NCBI GenBank assembly: GCA_964621645.1
Contig: CAZUMH010000010.1
Location: forward strand, 1 to 51,145
Length of the DNA stretch: 51,145 nt
Direction: 5' to 3'
Source: CAZUMH01 sp964621645
Lineage (GTDB): Bacteria > Zhuqueibacterota > QNDG01 > JAGLOF01
The notes below the pieces were generated by a model. The model made no database searches and was not told the origin of the DNA. It was given only the letters and a program-made list of their open reading frames with translations. A program made the position numbers and the translations under genes. Within the stretch, counting starts at the first letter, position 1; each line of letters opens with the position of its first letter. Of this stretch, positions 16,399 through 24,789 are shown piece after piece.

Positions 16399-17486
16399 TT
16401 TGGACAGCCTTTATCCACAGGAGGATGAGGAAACCCGTGCTGCTGGTCGCGCTGCTCACTGTCATTTCGATGTGGAGCTGTTCCAAAAACTCCGCCCCTA
16501 CCGAAGCGGATGGCAACAAGCTTGAATACGTCAGCCCGGAAGATGTCGGCTACTCATCGGTAAAATTACTCGAGGCAAAACAATTCCCCCGGCAGAGCGG
16601 TTTCGCCGCCATGATAGTGCTGTACGACGGCAAGGTTTTCTTTTCCTGGGGCGACATCACCAAAAACTATAAATGCCATTCCATCCGGAAACCATTTTTG
16701 GGCGCTCTTTACGGCATTCATGCCTCCCTGGGCGAGATCGATCTCGATGCTACTCTTGAGGATTTGGGAATCGATGATATCGCGCCCAGTCTCACGTCAG
16801 CGGAGAAACAGGCCACGGTAAGGGACCTGCTGAAATCCCGATCCGGCATTTATCACGAAGCCGCGGCTGAGACTCAGGAGATGAAGGACGGCCGGCCGGA
16901 ACGGGAAAGCCATGCGCCGAATACTTTCTTTTATTACAATAATTGGGATTTCAACGCCCTGGGCACCATTTTTGAAAATGAGACCGGCACCCATATATTC
17001 GAAGAATTCAAGAGAAGAATTGCCGATCCTATCGGGATGGAAGACTTCCGGGTGGAAGACTGTTATTATCAGTATGAAGAGAATCTCTCGCTGCATCCCG
17101 CCTATTCATTCAGGATGAGTACCAGGGATATGGCCCGGTTCGGGGTCCTGTTCCAGCAGAACGGTATGTGGCAGAATGCCCGAATCATTCCTGCCAAATG
17201 GATCCAGGAAAGCACCGCCACTTATTCTCTTGTGGATAGCGCGTCCGGGGTCGGCTATGGCTACATGTGGATGACGATTCCGCCGGGCTCGGTTTTCCAG
17301 CAGCTTCTGGGCTCTTCCGGCTATTTTCATACCGGAGTGGGAGTGCATATAGTGATAATTCTGCCCGACCTGAAGCTGGTCATGGTGCAGCGCTATGATA
17401 CGGACGGGGACTGGGTCGATCCGGGAGACGCGGGTATCCAGCTGGGCCTGATGGTCCTCAACGCCCGCCTTGCGGCTGCTAATTAG
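16395..17486 (+). CDS. Serine hydrolase lipoprotein (beta-lactamase fold), coupled to trmO
   Basis: Periplasmic class C beta-lactamase-superfamily hydrolase with a lipobox (SMWSC, C29). Motifs: S96-I-R-K99, Y181-N-N183, H312-T-G314. The first ATG overlaps the trmO stop and has AAAAGGAAAAG upstream; a second in-frame ATG ten codons on abuts AGGAGG with no spacer, so the first is preferred although the second would give a more usual 19-residue lipoprotein signal. The fold resembles the '6-aminohexanoate-dimer hydrolase' and esterase branch (short insert between motifs, CHSIRK nucleophile). Substrate unknown. Confidence 0.9.
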   Translation: MIWTAFIHRRMRKPVLLVALLTVISMWSCSKNSAPTEADGNKLEYVSPEDVGYSSVKLLEAKQFPRQSGFAAMIVLYDGKVFFSWGDITKNYKCHSIRKPFLGALYGIHASLGEIDLDATLEDLGIDDIAPSLTSAEKQATVRDLLKSRSGIYHEAAAETQEMKDGRPERESHAPNTFFYYNNWDFNALGTIFENETGTHIFEEFKRRIADPIGMEDFRVEDCYYQYEENLSLHPAYSFRMSTRDMARFGVLFQQNGMWQNARIIPAKWIQESTATYSLVDSASGVGYGYMWMTIPPGSVFQQLLGSSGYFHTGVGVHIVIILPDLKLVMVQRYDTDGDWVDPGDAGIQLGLMVLNARLAAAN

Positions 17487-17622
17487 TTAATCATCTCGAC
17501 GAGGACGCTTTTTACTCTGTTTTATCTTGTTGATAACGGCAGTTAGACAGAGTGACGCTTCCGGGAAAAAACGTACTTATATGATACTGTGTCCATCCCT
17601 GTAAACGTAGAAAGGAACGATA

Positions 17623-18975
17623 ATGAAAAAAAGAGTAATTCTTTCGCTCCTGCTGGGAGTTCTGCCGCTGATCAGCCTCAGGGCTCAGGATGGATTCGAC
17701 ACAGTAAAACTTGACGATTATCTGAGTCGGCTGGAAAAACAGAACAAGGCAATGTTAGGCGTCGTCATCACCAGAGACGGCAAGACAGAATACGAACAGT
17801 ATATCGGATTTGCCTCAGTTGAAGACAGTGTCAGAAACAATGGATTGACAAAATTCAGAATCGGCTCAATCAGCAAGATGTTCACCGCAACGATCATCTT
17901 CCAGCTTGTCGAGGAAGGAACGTTGTCTCTGGATACGAAATTGGCAAAATTCTTTCCGCAAATCCCCAATGCCGCGGAAATCAGCATCGCCGACCTGTTG
18001 GGACACACAAGCGGCATTCATAATTTTACCAGTGACGCGGAATATTCCGGTTACATGACTAAAAAGAAATCAAAAGAAGAAATGCTGGCGTTGATGGCGA
18101 AAAACAAACCCGACTTCACGCCGGGAGAAAAAACCGCCTATTCCAATTCCAACTACGTGTTGCTGGGATATATAATAGAAAAAATTACACGTTCCCCTTA
18201 TAAGCAGGAACTCGAAGAGAGGATTTGTTCCAGATTGAACCTGGCCAATACTCATTATGGCGGCAAAATAGATCCCGGGAACAACGATGCCGCTTCCTAC
18301 CGCTACAGTAAGGGGACCTGGATCCTGCAGCCGGAAACAGACATGAGTATTCCCCACGGAGCCGGAGCGATCTCCTCTACCCCGGAAGACCTGACAACAT
18401 TTATCAACGCCTTTTTCAGTAATACATTGATATCGGAAACTTCTCTAAATCACATGAAGCCGGAAAAACAGGCTCTGGGAAAAGGCCTCATCAGGTTCCC
18501 CTTCGGGACCAGGATCGCCTACGGGCATAACGGCGGTATCGACGGCTTCGTCTCAAATCTGGCGTATTTCCCGGATGAAAAGGTAGCGGTTGCCGTCACA
18601 GCCAATGGCATGAATTATCAATTCAATGATATCCTGATCGGCATTTTAAGCATCTATTTCACCCTTCCCTTCGAAATACCGGATTTTTCAGCAGAACCGG
18701 TTCACCTGGAATCCTCGGAATTAACGCGCTATGAGGGTGAATTCTCCTCGGAAGAACTGCCGCTCACCATAACGTTAAAAGTCGACAAGGGTCAATTGTA
18801 CGGTCAGGCCACGGGCCAGTCCGCTTTCCCGCTGACTCCTTTCAGCAGGATGGAATTCCGGTTTGATCCTGCCGGTATTATTATCAAATTTTCCCGGGAT
18901 AAAGAGAAAAATCCTCTCTACAACTCCTTTACGTTATATCAGGGCGGCGCCGTATTGCAATTTAAGAAACGGTAA
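17623..18975 (+). CDS. Exported serine hydrolase (beta-lactamase fold) with C-terminal beta-barrel-like domain
   Basis: Fourth serine hydrolase of the cluster. Sec signal MKKRVILSLLLGVLPLISL with cleavage probably after RAQ. Catalytic motifs: S82-I-S-K85, Y173-S-N175, H302-N-G304. Residues about 355-450 form a separate small beta-rich domain (LTRYEGEFSSEELPLTITL, then KVDKGQLYGQATGQ) like the DUF3471-type lipocalin-like tails of D-peptidase and Pab87-type enzymes. AAAGGAACG precedes the ATG. It is not closely similar to the upstream member, so the cluster is not a simple recent tandem duplication. Confidence 0.92.
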   Translation: MKKRVILSLLLGVLPLISLRAQDGFDTVKLDDYLSRLEKQNKAMLGVVITRDGKTEYEQYIGFASVEDSVRNNGLTKFRIGSISKMFTATIIFQLVEEGTLSLDTKLAKFFPQIPNAAEISIADLLGHTSGIHNFTSDAEYSGYMTKKKSKEEMLALMAKNKPDFTPGEKTAYSNSNYVLLGYIIEKITRSPYKQELEERICSRLNLANTHYGGKIDPGNNDAASYRYSKGTWILQPETDMSIPHGAGAISSTPEDLTTFINAFFSNTLISETSLNHMKPEKQALGKGLIRFPFGTRIAYGHNGGIDGFVSNLAYFPDEKVAVAVTANGMNYQFNDILIGILSIYFTLPFEIPDFSAEPVHLESSELTRYEGEFSSEELPLTITLKVDKGQLYGQATGQSAFPLTPFSRMEFRFDPAGIIIKFSRDKEKNPLYNSFTLYQGGAVLQFKKR

Positions 18976-19023
18976 CCCCCTCAAATGTGTAATGACAGCA
19001 CCCGTGAAGGAAAAGGGTCCGAC

Positions 19024-19289
19024 ATGGTAAAATTGAAAAATGGAGACTGACTCCTGAGATTTTGGTGGCGTTTGTCACAGGACTGAGTATCATTCTACTG
19101 GCCTTCTTCTCAAAACGTATGTTCCGGCGGCCCATCGGCTATCTGCCGCTGGCGATTCCGCCGTTTATCGGAATGATATTCGAATATGTCTACAGTAAAC
19201 ATAAAAACTCCAGGTTCAGCACTCCCTGGTACTGGATTGTCGCGATTATTATCTCCACTGCACTGGTAATTACTTTTTCCTGGAACTGA
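19024..19289 (+). pseudogene. Small two-to-three-helix membrane protein, apparent frameshift near its start
   Basis: The downstream frame encodes a membrane protein (helices at LVAFVTGLSIILLAFF, LPLAIPPFIGMIFEYVY and WIVAIIISTALVITF). The only ATG with a strong Shine-Dalgarno (AAGGAAAAGG) is one frame off and stops after 8 codons. Adding one A to the AAAA run after the second codon restores MVKIEKWRLTPEILVAFVTG, which flows straight into the membrane frame. Either a one-base deletion in a homopolymer (mutation or sequencing error) or a real TTG start 38 bases later giving 75 residues. No family recognised. Confidence 0.5.
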
Positions 19290-19339
19290 AAAAAGAAAGG
19301 ACGGAATCAAGAAAAAGCAGAGCGCGGCTTTGACAGAAG

Positions 19340-19378
19340 GGAGCAGGATTTCAAGGCAATATACCGTAATCCTGCTCC
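19340..19378. repeat. 11-bp perfect inverted repeat
   Basis: GGAGCAGGATT and AATCCTGCTCC separated by 17 bases, lying between the membrane-protein gene and the DUF5808 gene. No T tract follows on either strand, so it is not a textbook terminator; it may be an RNA hairpin or a dispersed palindrome. Confidence 0.4.
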
Positions 19379-19523
19379 AATAGTCACGCCTAAACCACCA
19401 GGCGCTGCAGCCATAACCGGGAATTTCACCAAAATAAAATTCTGTACCAATTTACCAGATTTTTAATACACTATTATTGTACCACAAGAATTGATAAATC
19501 CGAAAACAGCGGAGTGACGGGAA

Positions 19524-19721
19524 ATGAATGATTTATATCGTGATGAGAAAGATGAGCAAAAATATCACTTCTACTTTATCTACTGGGATCGGGATGACAG
19601 CCGGATTTTTGTCCCCAGACGGTTGGGTTTCGGCTGGACCCTCAACTTTGCCAACCCCCTTTCTTACGTGATATTAATCATCATCGCGGCGATCATTGCA
19701 TATCTGCCTAAAATACTTTAG
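19524..19721 (+). CDS. DUF5808 domain membrane protein
   Basis: A 65-residue protein with the DUF5808 pattern: a polar N-terminus, then DSRIFVPRRLGFGWTLNFAN (residues about 25-44) and one C-terminal transmembrane helix (YVILIIIAAIIAYLP). GGAGTGACGGGAA lies directly before the ATG. The domain has no known function and usually sits at the end of membrane proteins related to DUF1648 families; here it stands alone. Monocistronic by spacing. Confidence 0.75.
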   Translation: MNDLYRDEKDEQKYHFYFIYWDRDDSRIFVPRRLGFGWTLNFANPLSYVILIIIAAIIAYLPKIL

Positions 19722-19857
19722 GATGCGGCGTTGATGTTTCATATCGTCATGACATGGATGGAAGTTTTAAAGGATATCTTGTTCTTACAGTAAATCGATT
19801 CCTATTAGTGATCCGGGTCAGGAAGGACCGATGAAAAACGATTGAAAGGAGCATTAA

Positions 19858-20532
19858 ATGCTTCAAAAAGAAATAAAAGTCGTTAATAAAAAAGGGGTGT
19901 ATTACCTTCTTGCAGACGGCAGGAAGCAGCTGAAATTCAAACCCTGGCTGGGAGACTCCTTTTCCTTCCTCTATGATTATATCATGAAAAATTCCATCTT
20001 CCCGAAAAAATTTGCAGCAGATATTGAGCGGCATTATGCCATCCTGCGGGAGGAGCTTCTGGAGATGCATGGGAAAAACGTTCTGGAATTGGCCAGCGGA
20101 AGCGGCAGCGCCATTAATTTCCTGCCCCCCGATAACCAGTATACCGGCACCGACATCAGCCCCGGACTCCTGAGACAGGCGGTGAAAAATTTCCACAAAG
20201 CAGGCGTTACCATCGCTGATTTTTACGTTACCAAAGCGGAACAGCTGCCCTTTGAGGACGAATCTTTCGATCTGGTACTGTGCGTCCTCTCATTCAATTT
20301 CTTTTCGGATGGTACCAGCGTCCTGCGGGAAGTCAGAAGAGTGCTGAGCAAAAGTGGCCTCTTCCTTTGCGTTGTCCCCGTCCCCGAACGAAAAAAGACA
20401 GGCAGCATTATCAGGGGAACGTTGTACACGGAAAAGGAGTTGGCTGCCATATGCAGAGAGGATGGCTTCACCTACGAGGCCATTCCTACCCAAAACGGTG
20501 CGTTGCTTTACTTCAAGGCGCACCGGCAGTAA
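19858..20532 (+). CDS. Class I SAM-dependent methyltransferase
   Basis: A 224-residue methyltransferase of the UbiE/type-11 kind. SAM-binding motif I is VLELASGSGSAINF (about 75-88), with the acidic end of beta-2 in YTGTDISP, motif II around AEQLPFEDESFDLVLCVLSF (about 126-145) and post II at REVRRVLSKSGLFLCVVP. The N-terminal 60 residues (LLADGRKQLKFKPWLGDSFS) are not typical and may shape the substrate site. AAAGGAG precedes the ATG. Neighbours give no pathway, so the acceptor (small molecule, lipid or quinone) is unknown. Confidence 0.88.
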   Translation: MLQKEIKVVNKKGVYYLLADGRKQLKFKPWLGDSFSFLYDYIMKNSIFPKKFAADIERHYAILREELLEMHGKNVLELASGSGSAINFLPPDNQYTGTDISPGLLRQAVKNFHKAGVTIADFYVTKAEQLPFEDESFDLVLCVLSFNFFSDGTSVLREVRRVLSKSGLFLCVVPVPERKKTGSIIRGTLYTEKELAAICREDGFTYEAIPTQNGALLYFKAHRQ

Positions 20533-20609
20533 GAAAAAGTCCGGAATAGATAGGCGCCGCTCCCGTTTTCCTGTGCGCCCCTGAATTTGGAAAAATATAC
20601 CGAAGGATA

Positions 20610-20638
20610 TTGACAATTCCAGCTCAACTATTTATCTT
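20610..20638 (+). promoter_or_regulatory. Sigma-70-like promoter for the TspO-type gene
   Basis: TTGACA, 17 bases, TATCTT, ending about 40 bases before the ATG of the TspO-type membrane protein. Position and spacing fit a primary promoter. Confidence 0.45.
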
Positions 20639-20679
20639 GCCTATGCCGGGAAAATTTAAGGTAATCCAGGGAGGCCGAT

Positions 20680-21456
20680 ATGGACAAAAATACCGTATGG
20701 CGGTATGTTAATCTGCTCGCCGTAATCGCCACGATAACAGTCAACGCTTTGGCCAATTCACTTCCTCTCAACGGGCAAACAACAGGCGAAATTTCTGGCC
20801 GCTTTCAAGTCTTCTTTGTGCCCGCCGGGTATGTCTTTTCTATCTGGGGAGTGATCTATCTGGCTCTTCTTGCCTTTTCTATTTATCAGATTCTGCCGTC
20901 CCAAAGAGAGAATCCACGCCTGCGGAACATCGGTTATCTGTTCCTGCTGAGCTGTATCGCCAATATGGCCTGGCTTTTTCTCTGGCACTATGAATACTTT
21001 ATCGCCACCGTGGGGGTCATGATTATACTACTGCTTTCCCTGATAGGGATCTATTCGCGTCTGCAAATCGGCCGGGTGCGTGTCAAGTCCCCGGAAAGAT
21101 GGTGTGTGTATATTCCCTTTAGTATTTACCTGGGCTGGATTACTGTTGCCACCATAGCCAACATAACGACAGTACTCTACTATGTGCAGTGGAGTGGATG
21201 GGGAATCCGTCCTGAAGTATGGGCCCTAATCATGCTGGCTACCGCATTTCTTATAACGACAGCCGTAGCACTGACCCGCCGCGATCTGGCCTATATTCTC
21301 GTCATCATTTGGGCCTTTGCCGGCATCGCCGTCAAACACGGTGACGTTCCTCTGGTTGCTGTAGGAGCCTGGATCGCTACCGCCTTCACCGCCGGCCTCT
21401 TTGCTGTCACTCTTTTGTCAGCTAGGCACAAACAGAAGTTCACTCCGGCCCACTGA
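20680..21456 (+). CDS. TspO/MBR-like tryptophan-rich membrane protein
   Basis: Integral membrane protein of the TspO/MBR (peripheral benzodiazepine receptor-like) superfamily, 258 residues, longer than classical 160-residue TspO and with about seven hydrophobic segments. Hallmarks are LPLNGQTTGEISGRFQVFF (about 28-46), VPAGYVFSIWGVIYLALL (about 47-64) and Trp-rich segments (NMAWLFLWHYEY, SIYLGWITVATIANI). Classical members bind porphyrins and affect stress responses; for this long subgroup the ligand is not established. GGGAGG lies before the ATG. The pyrimidine-dimer glycosylase-like gene starts 16 bases after the stop, suggesting a shared transcript, perhaps light or porphyrin stress related (inference). 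Confidence 0.88.
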   Translation: MDKNTVWRYVNLLAVIATITVNALANSLPLNGQTTGEISGRFQVFFVPAGYVFSIWGVIYLALLAFSIYQILPSQRENPRLRNIGYLFLLSCIANMAWLFLWHYEYFIATVGVMIILLLSLIGIYSRLQIGRVRVKSPERWCVYIPFSIYLGWITVATIANITTVLYYVQWSGWGIRPEVWALIMLATAFLITTAVALTRRDLAYILVIIWAFAGIAVKHGDVPLVAVGAWIATAFTAGLFAVTLLSARHKQKFTPAH

Positions 21457-21472
21457 CTCCGGATAAGCCTGG

Positions 21473-21904
21473 ATGCGGCTGTGGAGTTTACACCCTTGTT
21501 ATCTTGATGCCAGAGGTTTGGTGGCCTGCTGGCGGGAAGGGCTGCTGGCCCGCAAGGTGCTCAGAGGGGATACAAAAGGCTATCGGCATCATCCCCAGTT
21601 GGACCGGTTCAAAGTCCGGCCCGATCCAATTGCCGCGTTGGACAGTTATCTGTCGGCCCTTTGGCAGGAAGCCTCGCAGCGCGGCTACAATTTTAATAAG
21701 GAAAAAATCGGCCCCCGTTTTTCCAGCACCGGAATCGCAGTGACGAGAGGGCAGCTCGAATTTGAACTGCGCCATCTCATGATGAAATTAAAAGAACGGG
21801 ACAGCGCTAAATACAAAGAAGTCATGAAGATGAAAAATCCCCTGCCCAACCCCGTTTTCCGGATCATCGAAGGGAAAGTGGAATCCTGGGAAAGGGGACG
21901 GTAA
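21473..21904 (+). CDS. Pyr_excise (T4 endonuclease V family) DNA glycosylase-like protein
   Basis: A 143-residue protein with the cellular Pyr_excise signature: MRLWSLHPCYLDARGLVACW, REGLLARKVLRG and TKGYRHHPQLDRF. In T4 endonuclease V the catalytic residues are the N-terminal Thr2 and Glu23. Here R21-E22 in WREGLL aligns with the phage Arg22-Glu23, but residue 2 is Arg, so the N-terminal amine chemistry is uncertain. The C-terminal half (QLEFELRHLMMKLKERD) is helical and basic. The role is presumably repair of UV-type lesions or another base-excision step. It sits 16 bases after the TspO-like gene and shares its strand with a small membrane protein. Confidence 0.75.
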   Translation: MRLWSLHPCYLDARGLVACWREGLLARKVLRGDTKGYRHHPQLDRFKVRPDPIAALDSYLSALWQEASQRGYNFNKEKIGPRFSSTGIAVTRGQLEFELRHLMMKLKERDSAKYKEVMKMKNPLPNPVFRIIEGKVESWERGR

Positions 21905-21982
21905 AGATACATTCTCCGGAATGGGTCATGGTAACGGCTTTGGGATCTTCTGCTGCCGGTTGTGTAAAGGAGGTACTCGTAC

Positions 21983-22186
21983 ATGAAAAACAGGACATTG
22001 ATAAACGGCTTTGTATTTCTGGGAGCGGGCCTCCTGGTTCGAAGCCTCTCTTCCTTTCTGGCTCATTTCATGATCTTCGGGACGGCCCAGGATTTCGTCA
22101 TGGGATTTTTCGACGGCCTGGCGGTGGTCGCCTTCCTGACGGCAATTTTTCTCATGGTCCGCGGCAGCCGTTCCCGGGAGGAGTGA
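21983..22186 (+). CDS. Small two-helix membrane protein
   Basis: A 67-residue protein with two hydrophobic helices (INGFVFLGAGLLVRSLSSFL and FFDGLAVVAFLTAIFLMVRG) and a basic C-terminus. AAAGGAGG nine bases ahead makes the start secure. It lies about 80 bases downstream of the glycosylase-like gene and is followed by a strong terminator, so it is likely the last gene of that unit. Function unknown. Confidence 0.65.
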   Translation: MKNRTLINGFVFLGAGLLVRSLSSFLAHFMIFGTAQDFVMGFFDGLAVVAFLTAIFLMVRGSRSREE

Positions 22187-22255
22187 TGTTCGTTCACCTG
22201 AAGGGATAGTATCTTCCATTCTCACCTATGTTCGGCCGGTTTTTGTTCTGACACT

Positions 22256-22287
22256 AAAAAGCCCCGGCAATCATGCCGGGGCTTTTA
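22256..22287. terminator. Bidirectional rho-independent terminator
   Basis: A perfect 13-bp stem AAAAGCCCCGGCA / TGCCGGGGCTTTT with an ATCA loop. The A and T runs on both sides let it serve the convergent genes on each strand: the small membrane protein (+) and the transglutaminase-like protein (-). Confidence 0.92.
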
Positions 22288-22326
22288 TATACCATAAGGC
22301 GATGGTCGCTTTACAACTGCTCCCGT

Positions 22327-23940
22327 CTATTGGTCGCCCCGATCCCATTCCGCCATGGTTTCGATGCGCACCTGAACCGGTCCGTCATTCTGGTGTGTTT
22401 CATAAACGTTGTAATCCCAGCCCATGTACTCGGAGCCTCCTCCCCCCTGGGTAGTGATAAGAAAACGGTTGGCCAGGTGCCCGAAGTACATGGCCTGGTC
22501 CCGGGGACTCTCCTGATCTCCGCCGGAGGGATCCACCGGAATCCAGCCGCACCCGGGCAGATAGACCTCGACCCAGCGGTGGTAGACGTAATCCACACAG
22601 GCATCCTCGCCCCGCACCACCACCGATCCCACATAACGGGCTGGTAATCCCGCGGCCCGGCACATGGCAATGTAGACGAAGGTATACTCGGAACAGGAGC
22701 CGTTGCCCCGTTTCAGCACGGTGGGTGCGATATCCCAGCCGCCGCTGCGTTCATAATACAGTTTCTGGCGCAGGTAATCGAAAATGTTCCTGGCGATGAA
22801 GTAGGGATTTTTCGTGTCTCCAACCGCCTCTTTTACGGCCGATTGGATTACAGGATCCGTAAGGCTGTACTTTTCGTCATCCCGGAGAAACCGCCGCTTG
22901 ATATCCGCCGGAATCTCATCGAGACCGCCCACCTTCTCCGGGAAGATGTGCCAGGTCACGTCATAAAGCTCCGCTTTCACCCGCATCACACTCTTCACCC
23001 GATCACCCGGACCCAGGTTTTTATAGCTGAACCAGGCCGCTTTCTGCCCCCACCTATCCGTTCTCATCGCCTTCGGTTTTTCCGGAAAGTCGATCGAAAG
23101 AATTTTCTGGGTTTCCCGGTTTTCCGGTTCCGCGATGTAGACATCCAGATTGTCCACCGTTCCCGGTCCGAAGTTCATGAAATCCTGGTACACTTCTATC
23201 TCGCTCATCCGCTTGCCGCTGCGCACACAGGGAGTGCCGTCCGAGACGACCAGTTCGGTCAGTGTGTCGGTCTCATAATCGGAAAGCATAAGTGTCTTGC
23301 CCATCCAGGTGAGGCCCCAGGGATAGGGTCCCGGTGTCTTCATTATCAGGATGACGTCCCCCGTTTCTGGACAGACCCGGTAGATCTCGTCCCGGGAACG
23401 ATCGGCTACCCAGAGATAGCTGCCGTCCCAGGCCAGCCCCCGGGGATCGCCGGATGGGGCCTTCAGCGCCTGGATGGTAGTGCCGTCTTCCACACTGATT
23501 TTAATCAGCTCCCTCCTCCCGTTATCCGCCACCCAGAGATAGCCGTCCTGCCAGGTGAGCCCCTGGGGATCGCTGAAGGGAGCCACCAGACTGCGCAGGG
23601 TGCGGCCCGTCTCCGGATCAATTTGGTAGATCTTGCCGGAATAGGATTCGGTGGACGTGTTGGTAAAATCGATGTCCGCCACCCAGAGGGCCTCCCCGTC
23701 CCAGGCGATGCCCGAACAGAAATATCCCGGCGCCGTCAGGGTTTTCAGCACCGTGCCAGTATGATCGATCTTGTAAATCAAATCGGTCTTCCGGTCCACG
23801 ACCCAAAGATAATCTCCCGCGGCGGCCACCCCGGTGACGCAGGGAGAAGGAGCCGCGATGGTACGGATGACATCACCCGTTGCCGCGTGCAGCAGTAACG
23901 GAGCCGCCAGAACCAGCAGCAGGGGGATGATCTTCTTCAT
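22327..23940 (-). CDS. Exported beta-propeller plus transglutaminase-like protein
   Basis: A 537-residue secreted protein with a Sec signal (IIPLLLVLAAPLLLHAA). Residues about 25-230 are five or six short propeller blades with the repeated pattern GLAWDGSYLWVAD. A middle beta domain (about 240-330) leads to a transglutaminase-like cysteine-protease fold whose catalytic triad is visible: C416 in NGSCSEY, H454 in YHRWVEV and D470 in PVDPSGG. Such exported domains cut or crosslink peptides or cell-wall protein; which applies is unknown. The start has AAGGAGG at 8 bases; an ATG eight codons earlier is less likely. Monocistronic, ending at the shared terminator. Confidence 0.9.
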   Translation of the reverse strand: MKKIIPLLLVLAAPLLLHAATGDVIRTIAAPSPCVTGVAAAGDYLWVVDRKTDLIYKIDHTGTVLKTLTAPGYFCSGIAWDGEALWVADIDFTNTSTESYSGKIYQIDPETGRTLRSLVAPFSDPQGLTWQDGYLWVADNGRRELIKISVEDGTTIQALKAPSGDPRGLAWDGSYLWVADRSRDEIYRVCPETGDVILIMKTPGPYPWGLTWMGKTLMLSDYETDTLTELVVSDGTPCVRSGKRMSEIEVYQDFMNFGPGTVDNLDVYIAEPENRETQKILSIDFPEKPKAMRTDRWGQKAAWFSYKNLGPGDRVKSVMRVKAELYDVTWHIFPEKVGGLDEIPADIKRRFLRDDEKYSLTDPVIQSAVKEAVGDTKNPYFIARNIFDYLRQKLYYERSGGWDIAPTVLKRGNGSCSEYTFVYIAMCRAAGLPARYVGSVVVRGEDACVDYVYHRWVEVYLPGCGWIPVDPSGGDQESPRDQAMYFGHLANRFLITTQGGGGSEYMGWDYNVYETHQNDGPVQVRIETMAEWDRGDQ

Positions 23941-24231
23941 CTGATAGACCTCCTTATTAGACAACCTGATAATATGTCACAAAATAATAAAACAGGAACG
24001 ATAAATCAAGTTGAATCCGGGTTCATCTTCTGCCGTTATATACAGGGAAGAGAATCCGCGGGGATCAAAAAGAATTATTATTGCATGGCTGGCGGATTTT
24101 TATTAGTTTGATATCAGCATTCGTAATCCGTTTTCGTATTTTCCCAAATACTCTGCACAGTGGAGTCAGGCTTGTCTTCGTGACAGCATGTCTCCTGGAA
24201 GGTATCATTAAACCATTTGGAGGATAAGCTG

Positions 24232-24639
24232 ATGAACGTCAAACGGTATATCATCGCCAGCTTCGCAGCATTCATCCTGTTCGAGATCTTTAATTTTGTT
24301 ATTCACGGTCTCATTCTCGCCGGAGCCTATGAAGCAACCGCAGCTATCTGGCGCAGCGATATGGACAGCATAATGTGGATAATTTACCTGGTCGATTTGG
24401 TTAAAGCCTTCCTTTTCGTCTATATCTTCATTAAAGGCTATCAGGCCAGAGGCTGGCACGAAGGACTTCGTTTCGGCTTCATCATCGGTCTCTTTGTCAG
24501 TCTGGGGACGGGCTTTGAAAGCTACGCCACCTACCCCATTCCCTTCAGCATGGCCCTACAGTGGTTTATCTACGGTGTCGTTCAGTTCATTCTCTGCGGC
24601 ATTCTCACCGCCCTTATCTATAAGCCCCTTAAAAAATAG
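24232..24639 (+). CDS. Four-helix integral membrane protein, conserved hypothetical
   Basis: A 135-residue protein with four hydrophobic helices (YIIASFAAFILFEIFNFVI, IMWIIYLVDLVKAFLFVYIF, GFIIGLFVSLGTGFE, LQWFIYGVVQFILCGILTAL) and conserved-looking polar residues (FNFVIHG, GYQARGW, YATYPIPFS). The same arrangement occurs in unnamed bacterial membrane proteins, without known function. GGAGGAT precedes the ATG; a TTG five codons earlier overlaps that site. Flanked by its own terminator, so monocistronic. Confidence 0.75.
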   Translation: MNVKRYIIASFAAFILFEIFNFVIHGLILAGAYEATAAIWRSDMDSIMWIIYLVDLVKAFLFVYIFIKGYQARGWHEGLRFGFIIGLFVSLGTGFESYATYPIPFSMALQWFIYGVVQFILCGILTALIYKPLKK

Positions 24640-24668
24640 GACGGGGAAAAAACATCATTGCAATGCTG

Positions 24669-24698
24669 ATCCCGGAGGTTCGATCTCCGGGATTTTTT
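24669..24698 (+). terminator. Rho-independent terminator
   Basis: Stem ATCCCGGAG / CTCCGGGAT with a 7-base GTTCGAT loop and six T residues, 29 bases after the stop of the four-helix membrane protein. Confidence 0.9.
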
Positions 24699-24744
24699 AA
24701 TGTGGATTGCTCCAGTGCAAGAGCCTTGCATTTCCCGTATTAAT

Positions 24745-24773
24745 TTGACATATTTAACCTTACTCGATTGATT
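24745..24773 (+). promoter_or_regulatory. Possible sigma-70 promoter of the peptidase operon
   Basis: Perfect TTGACA, 17 bases, then a poor minus-10 (TTGATT). It is in the right place, just after a terminator and about 17 bases before the first ATG of the three-gene operon, but the weak second box keeps it tentative. Confidence 0.3.
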
Positions 24774-24789
24774 TCGGGAATGAAGAGTG

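Noticed and set aside
6402..18975. Biosynthetic or antibiotic-resistance cluster because of several 'beta-lactamases'
   Set aside because: The motifs are those of the broad class C/DD-peptidase/esterase superfamily; no true beta-lactamase signature, regulator (AmpR, BlaR) or transporter accompanies them.
24669..24698. T-arm-like GTTCGAT loop, possible tRNA
   Set aside because: The stem is followed by a T run and no acceptor, D or anticodon arm can be built upstream; it is a terminator.
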